NCBI GenBank assembly: GCA_019635755.1
Contig: JAHBYW010000006.1
Location: 192,001 to 256,000 of the forward strand
Direction of reading: 5' to 3'
Length of the DNA stretch: 64,000 nt
From: Rhizobiaceae bacterium
GTDB lineage: Bacteria; Pseudomonadota; Alphaproteobacteria; Rhizobiales; Rhizobiaceae
Below the pieces are notes generated by a model. The model saw only the letters and a program-made list of their open reading frames with translations. It was not told where the DNA came from and searched no databases. Below are positions 7,694 through 16,184 of this stretch, piece by piece; position 1 is the stretch's first letter, and each line of letters starts with the position of its first letter. Made by a program: the position numbers and the translations under genes.

Positions 7694-8722
7694 GTGGAGG
7701 CGACGCTGGCGCAGAAGATCAAGCTCTCGACGATTGCCGACGCTCTCGCGGTTTCGACCGCAACCGTGTCCTTGGCGTTGCGCGACAGCCCGCTGGTGGC
7801 CGACGCCACGCGCGAACGCATCAAGGAGCATGCGCGGGCCATCGGCTACATCTACAATCGCCGTGCCGCCAGCCTGCGGACCTCTCGGTCCGGGATCATC
7901 GGCGTCGTCGTGCACGACATCATGAATCCGTTCTTCGCGGAGATCCTGCGCTCGATCGAGAGCGAGCTCGACCGCAGCCGGCAGACCTTCCTCCTGTCCA
8001 ACCACTACGACCAGCTGGAGAAACAGCGGACCTTCGTCGATACGCTGCTGCAGCTTGGTGCCGACGGCGTGATCATGTCGCCGGCGATCGGAACGCCGGC
8101 CGAGGACATCGCGATGGCGGAAGCGAACGGGCTGCCCGCGGTGCTGATCGCACGCGAGGTCGCCGGCGCCGACGTTCCAGTGTTCCGTGGCGACGACGCC
8201 TATGGCATCGGGCTGGCCACCAACCACCTGATCTCCCTCGGACACCGGCGGATCGCGATGATCGGCGGCACCGACCAGACGTCCACCGGCCGCGACCGTT
8301 TCCAAGGCTACGTCGCCGCGATGGAGAAGGCAGGCCTGCCGGTCGATCCGGGACTGCGGCTTCCAGGCCCGCGAACCAAGCAGGCCGGTTTCGAGGCTTC
8401 CAGCCAGTTCCTGGCGCTCAAGGACAAGCCGACCGCCGCCGTCTGCTGGAATGATCTCGTTGCCATCGGCCTGATGAACGGCATCGCGCGCGCTGGGCTC
8501 GTGCCGGGCGTCGACATCTCCGTCACCGGCTATGACGACCTCGAAGAAGCCGCAATCGCGACGCCCGCGCTGACGACCGTTTGGAACGGGCAGCGCGAGG
8601 TCGGACGGCGCGCGGCGCGCGCGCTGCTGGACAGGCTGAACGGCGTCTCGATGCCGGCCTCGCGGGAACTCATCCGCCCTGAACTGCACGTGCGGCAATC
8701 GACGGGGCGGCCCGCGCGCTGA
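7694..8722 (+). CDS. LacI family transcriptional regulator
   Basis: 342 residues. The N-terminal helix-turn-helix (KLSTIADALAVSTATVSLALRDS) and hinge helix (ATRERIKEHARAIGYIYNRRAASLRT) are followed by a periplasmic-binding-type effector domain (GIIGVVVHDIMNPFF, then DGVIMSPA, GHRRIAMIGG, TGYDD). The start is uncertain: GTG at 7694 has no clear Shine-Dalgarno, while GGAGG lies 5 bases before an in-frame CTG at 7706, which would still leave the HTH intact. No sugar or transport gene follows (the downstream gene is convergent), so the target is unknown. Control of its own promoter through the adjacent palindrome is inferred. Confidence 0.88.
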   Translation: MEATLAQKIKLSTIADALAVSTATVSLALRDSPLVADATRERIKEHARAIGYIYNRRAASLRTSRSGIIGVVVHDIMNPFFAEILRSIESELDRSRQTFLLSNHYDQLEKQRTFVDTLLQLGADGVIMSPAIGTPAEDIAMAEANGLPAVLIAREVAGADVPVFRGDDAYGIGLATNHLISLGHRRIAMIGGTDQTSTGRDRFQGYVAAMEKAGLPVDPGLRLPGPRTKQAGFEASSQFLALKDKPTAAVCWNDLVAIGLMNGIARAGLVPGVDISVTGYDDLEEAAIATPALTTVWNGQREVGRRAARALLDRLNGVSMPASRELIRPELHVRQSTGRPAR

Positions 8723-8728
8723 ACGCGA

Positions 8729-8757
8729 CAGTGCCGGCGCAAAGCTCGCCGGCACTG
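8729..8757. terminator. Hairpin between convergent genes
   Basis: An 11-base perfect inverted repeat (8729-8739 and 8747-8757) with a 7-base loop lies between the LacI stop and the end of the small exported gene on the other strand. No U-tract follows on either side, so it may be an inefficient bidirectional terminator or an mRNA 3'-end stabiliser. Confidence 0.5.
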
Positions 8758-8777
8758 TGGGTCACTGCCACGTGTCG

Positions 8778-9071
8778 TCAGCAGTTGGCGACGCTGGGGC
8801 TCGTCGGGTCGACCGAGCTCGGCTCGCCGCCACCCTCGCGGCTCGAGAAGCCGCAGTCGGGACCGGCCGGAACGGCGACGGCAGCACCCGCCCCGATGCT
8901 GGCTGTCGGCATCATGTCGACATCGACGCCAGTGTCGCGCAACACTTCCTGGCGGACCGGCTCGGACGGCGATGCGGGACGATATGCGCCGGCCTGGTCG
9001 GGCTCGGCGAACGCGATGCCGCCCAGCATCAGCAGCGAGGCGGCGGCGACGGAAACGATCTTGGTGGACAT
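8778..9071 (-). CDS. Small exported hypothetical protein (paralogue of the 9298-9651 product)
   Basis: 97 residues with a Sec signal peptide (MSTKIVSVAAASLLMLGGIAFA). The mature part is low-complexity, with one internal Cys (C74) and a C-terminal DPTSPSVANC. The same signal-peptide pattern (MS.K..S.AA.SL.LMGG.A.A) and the same ending (DP.SPSV...C) occur in the next gene on this strand, so I consider the two paralogues. An AAAGGATG Shine-Dalgarno-like stretch precedes the ATG. Function unknown; periplasmic location inferred. Confidence 0.7.
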   Translation of the reverse strand: MSTKIVSVAAASLLMLGGIAFAEPDQAGAYRPASPSEPVRQEVLRDTGVDVDMMPTASIGAGAAVAVPAGPDCGFSSREGGGEPSSVDPTSPSVANC

Positions 9072-9231
9072 AGTGACATCCTTTCATCTGAGGACCCACC
9101 GCGAGCGGCGGGTCACCGTAAAGACGCGCGGGCGCGCGGTTCGGTTGCATGTCGGCGCCTGCACAATGTCGTGTTGTAGTCCGGCTGATCCCGGTGGAAC
9201 TTTTTGGCACCGCAGCACGGAATCGTGCACA

Positions 9232-9267
9232 GGACAAAATGAAAGAGGCCGGCGTGAGCCGACCTCT
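9232..9267 (-). terminator. Rho-independent terminator of the 9298-9651 gene
   Basis: On the minus strand a GAGGTCGGC/GCCGGCCTC-type stem with one mismatch and a short loop is followed by TTTCATTTTG. It lies about 30 bases after the stop codon of the small exported gene, the right place for an intrinsic terminator. Confidence 0.6.
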
Positions 9268-9297
9268 TCGAAGTTCAGGACTGTTCCGTCAGGCTGA

Positions 9298-9651
9298 TCA
9301 GAACGCGCCGATCTTGCCGCAGAATTCCTGCACGCTCGGGCTCATCGGGTCGGTGGTGGCCGCCTCGCTGTCCTGCTGCGTCAGAGCCTGGCACTCGGAG
9401 CGGAATGCCGTCTGGTCTTCGGCCGTCAGGCCCGACCACGCGGTGCGCATCTCGTCGTCCGTCTTGAGCGTTGCCATGGACTCGTCCGTGTAGAACGCGC
9501 CCATCTTGTCCTTGTTGCCGAGGATCACAGCGTCGGACGCCGTGTTCTGCGACGGGTTGTCAGACGAAGTCGACGAGGTGGCCTGCGCGTAGGCTGCGCC
9601 GCCCATCAGCGCGAGCGACAGGGCGGCTGCGGAGAGAAGCTTGATCGACAT
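9298..9651 (-). CDS. Small exported hypothetical protein under a stress-type promoter
   Basis: 117 residues with a Sec signal peptide (MSIKLLSAAALSLALMGGAAYA), then a Ser/Thr/Asn-rich stretch and a helical region. Two cysteines (C92, C112) are present and the C-terminus is DPMSPSVQEFCGKIGAF. The C-terminal motif is shared with the 8778-9071 product. AAGGA lies 9 bases before the ATG. An exact EcfG-type promoter starts about 55 bases upstream and a second copy lies 229 bases further. I do not recognise a characterised family; a periplasmic general-stress protein is inferred from the promoter and signal peptide. Confidence 0.75.
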   Translation of the reverse strand: MSIKLLSAAALSLALMGGAAYAQATSSTSSDNPSQNTASDAVILGNKDKMGAFYTDESMATLKTDDEMRTAWSGLTAEDQTAFRSECQALTQQDSEAATTDPMSPSVQEFCGKIGAF

Positions 9652-9704
9652 GGGGAAATCCTTCCGTGTTGTTGTTGATCGCGATTGCAGACGATCATGG
9701 GTTC

Positions 9705-9729
9705 AACGTAGGCGGTCGCTGATGGTTCC
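9705..9729 (-). promoter_or_regulatory. EcfG-type promoter, proximal copy
   Basis: On the minus strand GGAAC (9729-9725), a 16-base spacer, and CGTT (9708-9705): an exact match to the general-stress sigma EcfG consensus of alphaproteobacteria. It lies 54 bases before the ATG of the small exported gene at 9651. Confidence 0.7.
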
Positions 9730-9933
9730 GCATGTTCGCGGGGATTCCTGGTCGGACGCGCTTCCGCTCCGTCATGCGGCATGGCCCGCCGATCGCTTCG
9801 TCGGAATTCGAGCGTACCCGAACGTGGACATGCCGGGGACATCGTTGCCGCTCGGATTGAAAGAATCTGCGGCTTCATGGTAGGTTTCGTTCGTGCTGTG
9901 GTCGGTCGCTCGATTGCAGACGATCGTCGACCC

Positions 9934-9958
9934 AACGCCGGCCGTGCCGGGTGGTTCC
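9934..9958 (-). promoter_or_regulatory. EcfG-type promoter, distal copy
   Basis: GGAAC (9958-9954), 16 bases, CGTT (9937-9934) on the minus strand. This second exact match is displaced exactly 229 bases from the proximal copy, and the linked 15-base direct repeat is displaced by the same amount. It may drive a longer transcript of the same gene. Confidence 0.6.
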
Positions 9959-10047
9959 TGGATCTGCATTCGGGAAACTGGCGGGATGGTTCCCATGCCG
10001 CCACCGGCCGGTTGGCGTCCATCCCTCCGTGAGCGAGACGCAAAACC

Positions 10048-11028
10048 ATGACGACAGACCATGCCGGCGAGGTGACGATCCTTGTGCCCGGCAAGCTCAA
10101 CGACCATGCCGCCACGCGTCTCGCCAGCCTCTTTCGCGTCGCGCGCGTCAACGCGGCGGAGCCGGCCGTGCTCGATGCCGCCACCGCGGCGTCCGTTCGC
10201 GGCGTGGCCGCCATGACCACGATCGACGCGGCATTCATCGACGCGCTGCCCAAGCTCGAGATCATCGCCAATTTCGGGGTCGGCTACGATGCTGTGGACG
10301 CCCGTCATGCCGCCAGCCGCGGCGTCGTCGTCACCAACACGCCCGACGTGCTGACCGAGGAGGTGGCCGACACGACGATCGGACTGCTGATCAACACGGT
10401 GCGGGAACTGCCCAAGGCCGAAGCGTGGCTCCGGCAGGGGCGTTGGGTCCGCGACGGCGGCTATCGGCTGACGCCGGCGTCGCTGCGCGGCCGCCGGGCG
10501 GGCATCTTCGGTATGGGACGCATCGGCAAGGCGATCGCCCGGCGACTGGAAGCCTTCGGCCTGTCCATCGCCTATCACAACCGCAGACCGGCCGACGACG
10601 TCTCCTACGCATACCATCCGACGCTCGTCTCGCTCGCCGCGGCGGTGGACACGCTGATCTGCGTGGCGCCGGGTGGCAGCGGCACATCGAACGCGGTCAA
10701 TGCCGAGGTGCTGGAAGCACTGGGGCCCGAGGGCGTGTTCATCAACATCGGGCGCGGCAGCACGGTGGACGAGGATGCGCTGGCGTCGGCGCTTTCGCGC
10801 GGCGTCATCCTGGCGGCGGGCCTCGACGTCTTTGCCGACGAGCCCAACGTGCCCGAGGCGCTGCTGGCGCTGCCGAATGTTTCGCTGCTGCCGCACGTCG
10901 GCTCGGCGTCCGTGCATACGCGGCGCGCGATGGCAGACCTGTGCGTCGACAATCTGGTGTCCTGGTTCGCAGGCAAGGGACCCCTGACGCCGGTGCCGGA
11001 GAGCCTGCCTCTGCTGTCCAAGCGCTGA
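10048..11028 (+). CDS. D-isomer-specific 2-hydroxyacid dehydrogenase (hydroxypyruvate/glyoxylate reductase type)
   Basis: 326 residues, normal for the family. The NAD(P)-binding motif is GMGRIG (155-160), with catalytic Arg in NIGRGS (R236), Glu in FADEP (E265) and His in LPHVGS (H283). The residues after the second beta strand (HNRRP, with arginines) suggest a preference for NADPH, as in GhrA/GhrB or hydroxypyruvate reductases. The enzyme would reduce a 2-oxoacid such as glyoxylate or hydroxypyruvate to the D-hydroxyacid in the cytoplasm. It is a single-gene unit; the substrate is not fixed by context. Confidence 0.88.
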   Translation: MTTDHAGEVTILVPGKLNDHAATRLASLFRVARVNAAEPAVLDAATAASVRGVAAMTTIDAAFIDALPKLEIIANFGVGYDAVDARHAASRGVVVTNTPDVLTEEVADTTIGLLINTVRELPKAEAWLRQGRWVRDGGYRLTPASLRGRRAGIFGMGRIGKAIARRLEAFGLSIAYHNRRPADDVSYAYHPTLVSLAAAVDTLICVAPGGSGTSNAVNAEVLEALGPEGVFINIGRGSTVDEDALASALSRGVILAAGLDVFADEPNVPEALLALPNVSLLPHVGSASVHTRRAMADLCVDNLVSWFAGKGPLTPVPESLPLLSKR

Positions 11029-11045
11029 CGCGATGCCTCGGAGCG

Positions 11046-11068
11046 GCCGTTAAGCGTCGCTTAACGGC
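11046..11068. promoter_or_regulatory. Consensus CtrA box within an 11-bp-arm palindrome
   Basis: TTAA (11050-11053), 7 bases, TTAAC (11061-11065) matches the CtrA consensus TTAA-N7-TTAAC and, because the site is palindromic, matches on both strands. The full inverted repeat is 11046-11056 / 11058-11068 around a single T. It lies 17 bases after the dehydrogenase stop and about 50 bases before the next gene. As a hairpin it has almost no loop and no U-tract, so a protein-binding site is more likely than a terminator. Confidence 0.55.
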
Positions 11069-11119
11069 ACGCCGGGCATTTTCACGAAACCGGCTCCGTG
11101 GCCGGCGGAGTGTTTGCGT

Positions 11120-11512
11120 ATGCGTAGAGCGTTGGTGGGCGGCGGCATCGTAGCCGCGGCGTCCGTGTCATGGATGGTCGGATTTGCAACAGGTCCCGCG
11201 CCGGCGTCGCAGCCTCCGGTCCAATCCGAGCCCTACGACACGCTGTTGCTCAGCGCGCCGGGCGGCGGGCATCCTTGCACGATGAGGAAGGCCGGGACCG
11301 GACCGATGGCCCATGTCGTCGCCGATGGCGGATGTGACGCGCTTCTGTCGGGGCTTTCGCAGGTCCGCTACTGGGCCGAGAAACCCGACGGCTCGGTGGA
11401 ACTGTCCATCGACGGCGACGCGGCCATCGTCGCCTTCGCCGCCGCGGATGGTGCCGGCTACGAATCCTTCGAGCCGAGATCCTCGATGATCTCGCTGACG
11501 GTCGGCGAGTAG
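11120..11512 (+). CDS. Exported or membrane-anchored protein, possible AprI/Inh-type protease-inhibitor fold
   Basis: 130 residues from the ATG at 11120, chosen over an in-frame TTG at 11114 because GGCGGAG sits 9 bases upstream. A hydrophobic N-terminus (residues 5-22) acts as signal or anchor. The rest has two cysteines bracketing a beta region (HPCTMR, then GGCDALL) and a 'W...PDGSVELSIDGD.AIVAF....G.GYE' pattern. That resembles the small beta-barrel Inh/AprI metalloprotease inhibitors and similar periplasmic barrels. The similarity is by eye and modest. A CtrA box lies just upstream. Function otherwise unknown. Confidence 0.6.
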   Translation: MRRALVGGGIVAAASVSWMVGFATGPAPASQPPVQSEPYDTLLLSAPGGGHPCTMRKAGTGPMAHVVADGGCDALLSGLSQVRYWAEKPDGSVELSIDGDAAIVAFAAADGAGYESFEPRSSMISLTVGE

Positions 11513-11513
11513 G

Positions 11514-12293
11514 TCACTCGGCCGCGGTGCGCAGGCCGGCACGCGCTGCCGCGTGCGCGCGGACGGCGTCGCCGAAAGCGCGGAAGATGCGCGCGGAGTT
11601 CTCGTCGCTGCGCGACCAGTATTCCGGATGCCACTGAACGCCGACTGCAAAGGCGCGCGCATCCCTGACCGAAACCGCCTCGACGGTGCCGTCGGCCGCC
11701 ACCGCCTCGATCTGCAGGCGCGAGCCCGGCCGGCCGATCGCCTGGCGATGCACGGAGTTAACCATGATCTCTCCGGCGCCGAAAACGCCGGCCAGGCAGG
11801 TGCCCGGCTTTATCGTCACCGACTGGCGAATGGCGAAGCGCGCGTCCTGACTTTCGCCCTCGGGCGCTCGATGGTCGAGCGATCCAGGCCGATCCTGGAT
11901 CTCCGTGGCCAGCGTGCCGCCAAGGGCGACGTTGAGCTCCTGGATGCCGCGGCAGATGGCCAGCAGCGGAACGCCCTGGTCGATGGCCTTGCGAATCAGA
12001 GGCAGCGTGGTGGCGTCGCGCTGATGGTCGTAAGGGCCGTTCGCCTCGGTCGCTTCCTCACCGTAGAGCGGCGGATAGACGTTGGACTTCGACCCGGTCA
12101 GCATGACGCCATGCACCGAGGACAGAAGGCCGTCGAGGTCTATGCGGTCGCCGAAGGAGGGGACGAGCACCGGCAGGACGCCGGCGCCTGAAATCGCCGC
12201 CTCCAGATACTGCTGGGGCGCGGCGTGCCAGTGGTAGTTGGCGAACTCGCGGACATCCGTCGACACGGCGACGAGCGGCTGGTGGATGGGCAT
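11514..12293 (-). CDS. puuD: Gamma-glutamyl-gamma-aminobutyrate hydrolase (PuuD), class I glutamine amidotransferase fold
   Basis: 259 residues from the ATG at 12293, where family similarity begins (PLVAVSTDVREF). The nucleophile elbow is LLAICRGIQELN (C114), and the catalytic His/Glu lie in VQWHPE (H222, E224). The oxyanion region GVMLTGSKSNVYPPLYG is as in PuuD/peptidase C26. The enzyme hydrolyses gamma-glutamyl-GABA to GABA and glutamate, the last step of the gamma-glutamylated putrescine pathway. The PuuA-like and aminotransferase genes lie about 8-10 kb upstream rather than in one operon. No strong Shine-Dalgarno is seen, so the start is moderately sure. Confidence 0.88.
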   Translation of the reverse strand: MPIHQPLVAVSTDVREFANYHWHAAPQQYLEAAISGAGVLPVLVPSFGDRIDLDGLLSSVHGVMLTGSKSNVYPPLYGEEATEANGPYDHQRDATTLPLIRKAIDQGVPLLAICRGIQELNVALGGTLATEIQDRPGSLDHRAPEGESQDARFAIRQSVTIKPGTCLAGVFGAGEIMVNSVHRQAIGRPGSRLQIEAVAADGTVEAVSVRDARAFAVGVQWHPEYWSRSDENSARIFRAFGDAVRAHAAARAGLRTAAE

Positions 12294-12373
12294 GGTCCGG
12301 CACCCCGATTGTCCACCGGCGTATAGCCCGAAGCCTGACCCGATGCCAGCGCCGAGCGCCGATGCGCGGTTGA

Positions 12374-13669
<1,296 letters not shown>

Positions 13670-13692
13670 GCCCGCCTGACTGCGGACAGAAG

Positions 13693-13725
13693 AAAGCCCG
13701 GGCTTCGCGGCCCGGGCTTTTCTTT
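13693..13725. terminator. Strong bidirectional rho-independent terminator
   Basis: A 10-base perfect stem (AAAGCCCGGG / CCCGGGCTTT, 13693-13702 and 13711-13720) with an 8-base loop is followed by TCTTT on the plus strand and preceded by an A-rich run that acts as a U-tract on the minus strand. It separates the convergent binding-protein and DctM genes and can serve both. Confidence 0.9.
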
Positions 13726-13769
13726 GTCTGGAGCGACTTCCGGTTGGGTCGCCCTCGACCCCGTAGGGG

Positions 13770-15500
13770 TCAGAACTTCGGCGGCTGCGTCAGGTCGATC
13801 GCCGGCGCGGGCGCGCCCGTCGCGCCGTCCGCCGGAGGCGCGCCGAAGGATGGCGGGCTGTCCAGCCCGGGCAGACCCGGCTGCTCCGAGCCGAACGGCG
13901 GCACGATGATCTCGATCTCGCCGGGATCGCGGACCTCGCCCTTGTAGTGCATGACCATCTGCGGGAACGCGATCGTCAGCCCGATCATGATGATCTGGAT
14001 GCAGACGAATGGCACCGCGCCCCAGTAGATCTGTCCGGTCGTGACGGGTTCGATCTTCTTGCCCGTGATGCGATCGAGATAGGGCACGCGGGCCGCCACG
14101 GAGCGCAGATAGAAAAGCGCAAAGCCGAAGGGCGGATGCATGAAACTGGTCTGCATGTTGATGCCCAGCAGCACGCCGAACCAGATCAGGTCGATGCCCA
14201 GCCGATCCGCCGCCGGTGCGAGCAGGGGCACGACGATGAACGCCAGCTCGAAGAAGTCGAGGAAGAAGGCGAGCAGGAAGACCAGGATGTTGACGACGAT
14301 TAGGAAGCCGGTCTCGCCGCCGGGCATCGACACCAGCAGGTGTTCGACCCAAAGGTGGCCGTTGACGCCGTAGAAGGTGAGCGAGAAGACGCGCGCGCCG
14401 ATGAGGATGAACAGCACGAAGGATGACAGGCGCGTGGTGGAGGCCAGCGCCTGACGGATCATCTCCAGGTTCAGCCGTCCCTTGGCGGCGGCCATGATCA
14501 GCGCGCCGACGGCTCCCATGGCGCCGCCTTCGGTCGGGGTGGCGATGCCGAGGAAGATCGTGCCGAGAACCAGGAAGACCAGCGCCAGGGGCGGGATGAG
14601 GACGATGATCACCTGCTGGGCCAGCCGCGACATCAAGCCGAAGCCCAGCGAACGGTCCGCGATGGTGAAGGCGTATATCGCGATGATGCCGACGGTCGCG
14701 CCCCAGATGTCGGCGTTCGCCCCCTGGGTCGGTGTCAGGTAGACATGCGCGGAATAGGCGATGCCGAAGGCGGCCGCGAGCGCCACGAACAGAGAGGTCA
14801 CCCCGGCGCCAAGAGTGCGCGCCGCCAGCGGCAGTGCGGGCATGGAATCCCGGCGCAGGAAGCTCATCAGCAAGATGTAGCCGAGGTAGAGCCCGGTCAG
14901 GATCAGCCCGGGGATGAGGGCGCCCCGGTACATGTCGCCGACGGAGCGGCCCAACTGGTCGGCCAGCACGATGAGGACCAGTGACGGCGGGATGATCTGC
15001 GCCAGCGTTCCGGAAGCGGCAATGACGCCGGATGCGACACGCCGGTCGTAGCCGTAGCGCAGCATGATCGGCAGCGAGATCAGTCCCATCGCGATGACCG
15101 AGGCAGCGACCACGCCGGTCGTTGCGGCCAGCAGCGCGCCGACCAGGATGACGGCGTAGGCGAGCCCGCCGCGGATCGGACCGAACAGCTGGCCGATGGT
15201 GTCCAGCAGATCCTCGGCCATGCCCGACCGCTCGAGCACGATGCCCATGAATGTAAAGAAGGGAATCGCCAGCAGCGTTTCGTTCGACATCGTCCCCCAG
15301 AACCGGTCCGGAAGCGCGTAGAGCAGCGGCCAGGACAAGGAGATCGTGTTGTTGGAGTAGGGGGCGAGCTCGACGCCGATGAAGAAGAAGAACAGCCCGC
15401 AGGCGGCGAGGGAGAAGGCCACGGGGTAGCCAAGGAGAAGGAAGATGACGAGGGAGAAGAACATGATCGGCGCCATGTTCTGGGCGATGAACTCGATCAC
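13770..15500 (-). CDS. dctM: TRAP transporter large permease subunit (DctM)
   Basis: 576 residues with about a dozen hydrophobic membrane segments and the DctM hallmarks LERSGMAEDLLDTIGQLFGPIRGGLA and GIATPTEGGAMGAVGAL, plus the inner repeat. It is longer than the usual 425-residue DctM, matching the extended subtype that works with TakP/mannitol-type binding proteins. The last 60 residues are Pro/Gly-rich and cytoplasmic or periplasmic tail. It overlaps the upstream dctQ stop by 4 bases (ATGA), so the two are translationally coupled. Confidence 0.92.
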   Translation of the reverse strand: MIEFIAQNMAPIMFFSLVIFLLLGYPVAFSLAACGLFFFFIGVELAPYSNNTISLSWPLLYALPDRFWGTMSNETLLAIPFFTFMGIVLERSGMAEDLLDTIGQLFGPIRGGLAYAVILVGALLAATTGVVAASVIAMGLISLPIMLRYGYDRRVASGVIAASGTLAQIIPPSLVLIVLADQLGRSVGDMYRGALIPGLILTGLYLGYILLMSFLRRDSMPALPLAARTLGAGVTSLFVALAAAFGIAYSAHVYLTPTQGANADIWGATVGIIAIYAFTIADRSLGFGLMSRLAQQVIIVLIPPLALVFLVLGTIFLGIATPTEGGAMGAVGALIMAAAKGRLNLEMIRQALASTTRLSSFVLFILIGARVFSLTFYGVNGHLWVEHLLVSMPGGETGFLIVVNILVFLLAFFLDFFELAFIVVPLLAPAADRLGIDLIWFGVLLGINMQTSFMHPPFGFALFYLRSVAARVPYLDRITGKKIEPVTTGQIYWGAVPFVCIQIIMIGLTIAFPQMVMHYKGEVRDPGEIEIIVPPFGSEQPGLPGLDSPPSFGAPPADGATGAPAPAIDLTQPPKF

Positions 15501-16081
15501 TTCTGGATCTCCTTCGCCAGCGCGGCAGCGTCGAGTTCGGCCTGCTCGTGGGCCGTCACGAACGGGGTCGGATCGGGCATCCGCCCGGTCATCACGGCGA
15601 TCTTCTTGATGATCTCAGAAACGCCCTGCAGGCCGAGGAGGAAGAAGCCGATCAGCAGCAGCGCCTTGGCCGGCCATATGATCAGGCCTCCGGCATTGCC
15701 GGAGACCTCGCCGCTCCGCATGGAAAGACTCACATACGGCACGAAGTAGAAGATCATCAGCAGGACAAAGGGCATCAGGAAGAAGACATGCCCGAACAGA
15801 TCGATCCAGTGCTGCACCCGGCGCGAGAACATGCCGTAGACGATGTCGATGCGGATGTGCTCGTTCTGCTTCAGCGTGTAGGCGGCGGCGAGCAGGAACG
15901 CCGCGCCGAACAGGTACCATTGCAGTTCTAGCCAGGCATTGGACGATGTGTTGAGCGTCTTGCGAATGATCGCATTGGCGGCGCTGACCAGGATCGCGGC
16001 CAGGATGGCCCAGGATATCCAGCGCCCGACGAATTCGTTCACATGGTCAATCGCTCGCGAAAGAGCGAGAAGGCCGGTCAT
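15497..16081 (-). CDS. dctQ: TRAP transporter small permease subunit (DctQ)
   Basis: 194 residues with four membrane helices (around AILAAILVSAANAI, LFGAAFLLAAAYTL, VFFLMPFVLLMIFYFV and ALLLIGFFLLGLQ). The DctQ-type signatures are SSNAWLELQWYLFG and KQNEHIRIDIVYG. The ATG at 16081 is chosen because GGGAGG lies 7 bases upstream; an ATG two codons earlier would be too close. It pairs with the downstream DctM to form the Na+-dependent permease for the TakP-type binding protein. Confidence 0.9.
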   Translation of the reverse strand: MTGLLALSRAIDHVNEFVGRWISWAILAAILVSAANAIIRKTLNTSSNAWLELQWYLFGAAFLLAAAYTLKQNEHIRIDIVYGMFSRRVQHWIDLFGHVFFLMPFVLLMIFYFVPYVSLSMRSGEVSGNAGGLIIWPAKALLLIGFFLLGLQGVSEIIKKIAVMTGRMPDPTPFVTAHEQAELDAAALAKEIQK

Positions 16082-16184
16082 GTGCATTCCTCCCGTGACG
16101 CAGCGTCGTTCCCTTATGATCGTCAGCGTCACGCATTAGGGTATGCCGAGGGTGGCAGGCCGCGTCAACAATGCCCTTGGGAGA

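Larger units (their letters stand above)
9652..10047. other. 396-base non-coding interval with duplicated promoter module
   Basis: No credible gene lies here. The interval holds two copies of the same module on the minus strand: a 15-base direct repeat CGATTGCAGACGATC at 9682-9696 and 9911-9925, each followed at identical distance by AACG-N16-GTTCC (read on the plus strand). About 56 bases downstream of the distal promoter's -10 there is an ATG (9878, minus), matching the 54-base spacing of the real gene. The frame that follows shows no signal peptide or codon pattern and runs through the proximal promoter. This looks like the remains of a duplicated gene, or a transcript leader or small RNA. 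Confidence 0.6.

Noticed and set aside
9606-10271. Open frame on the minus strand through the 9652-10047 interval
   Set aside because: It crosses two promoter copies and the start of two real genes, with no signal peptide and no codon preference.
11046-11068. Interpretation of the palindrome as a rho-independent terminator
   Set aside because: Only a single base separates the arms and no U-tract follows, while TTAA-N7-TTAAC fits CtrA exactly.
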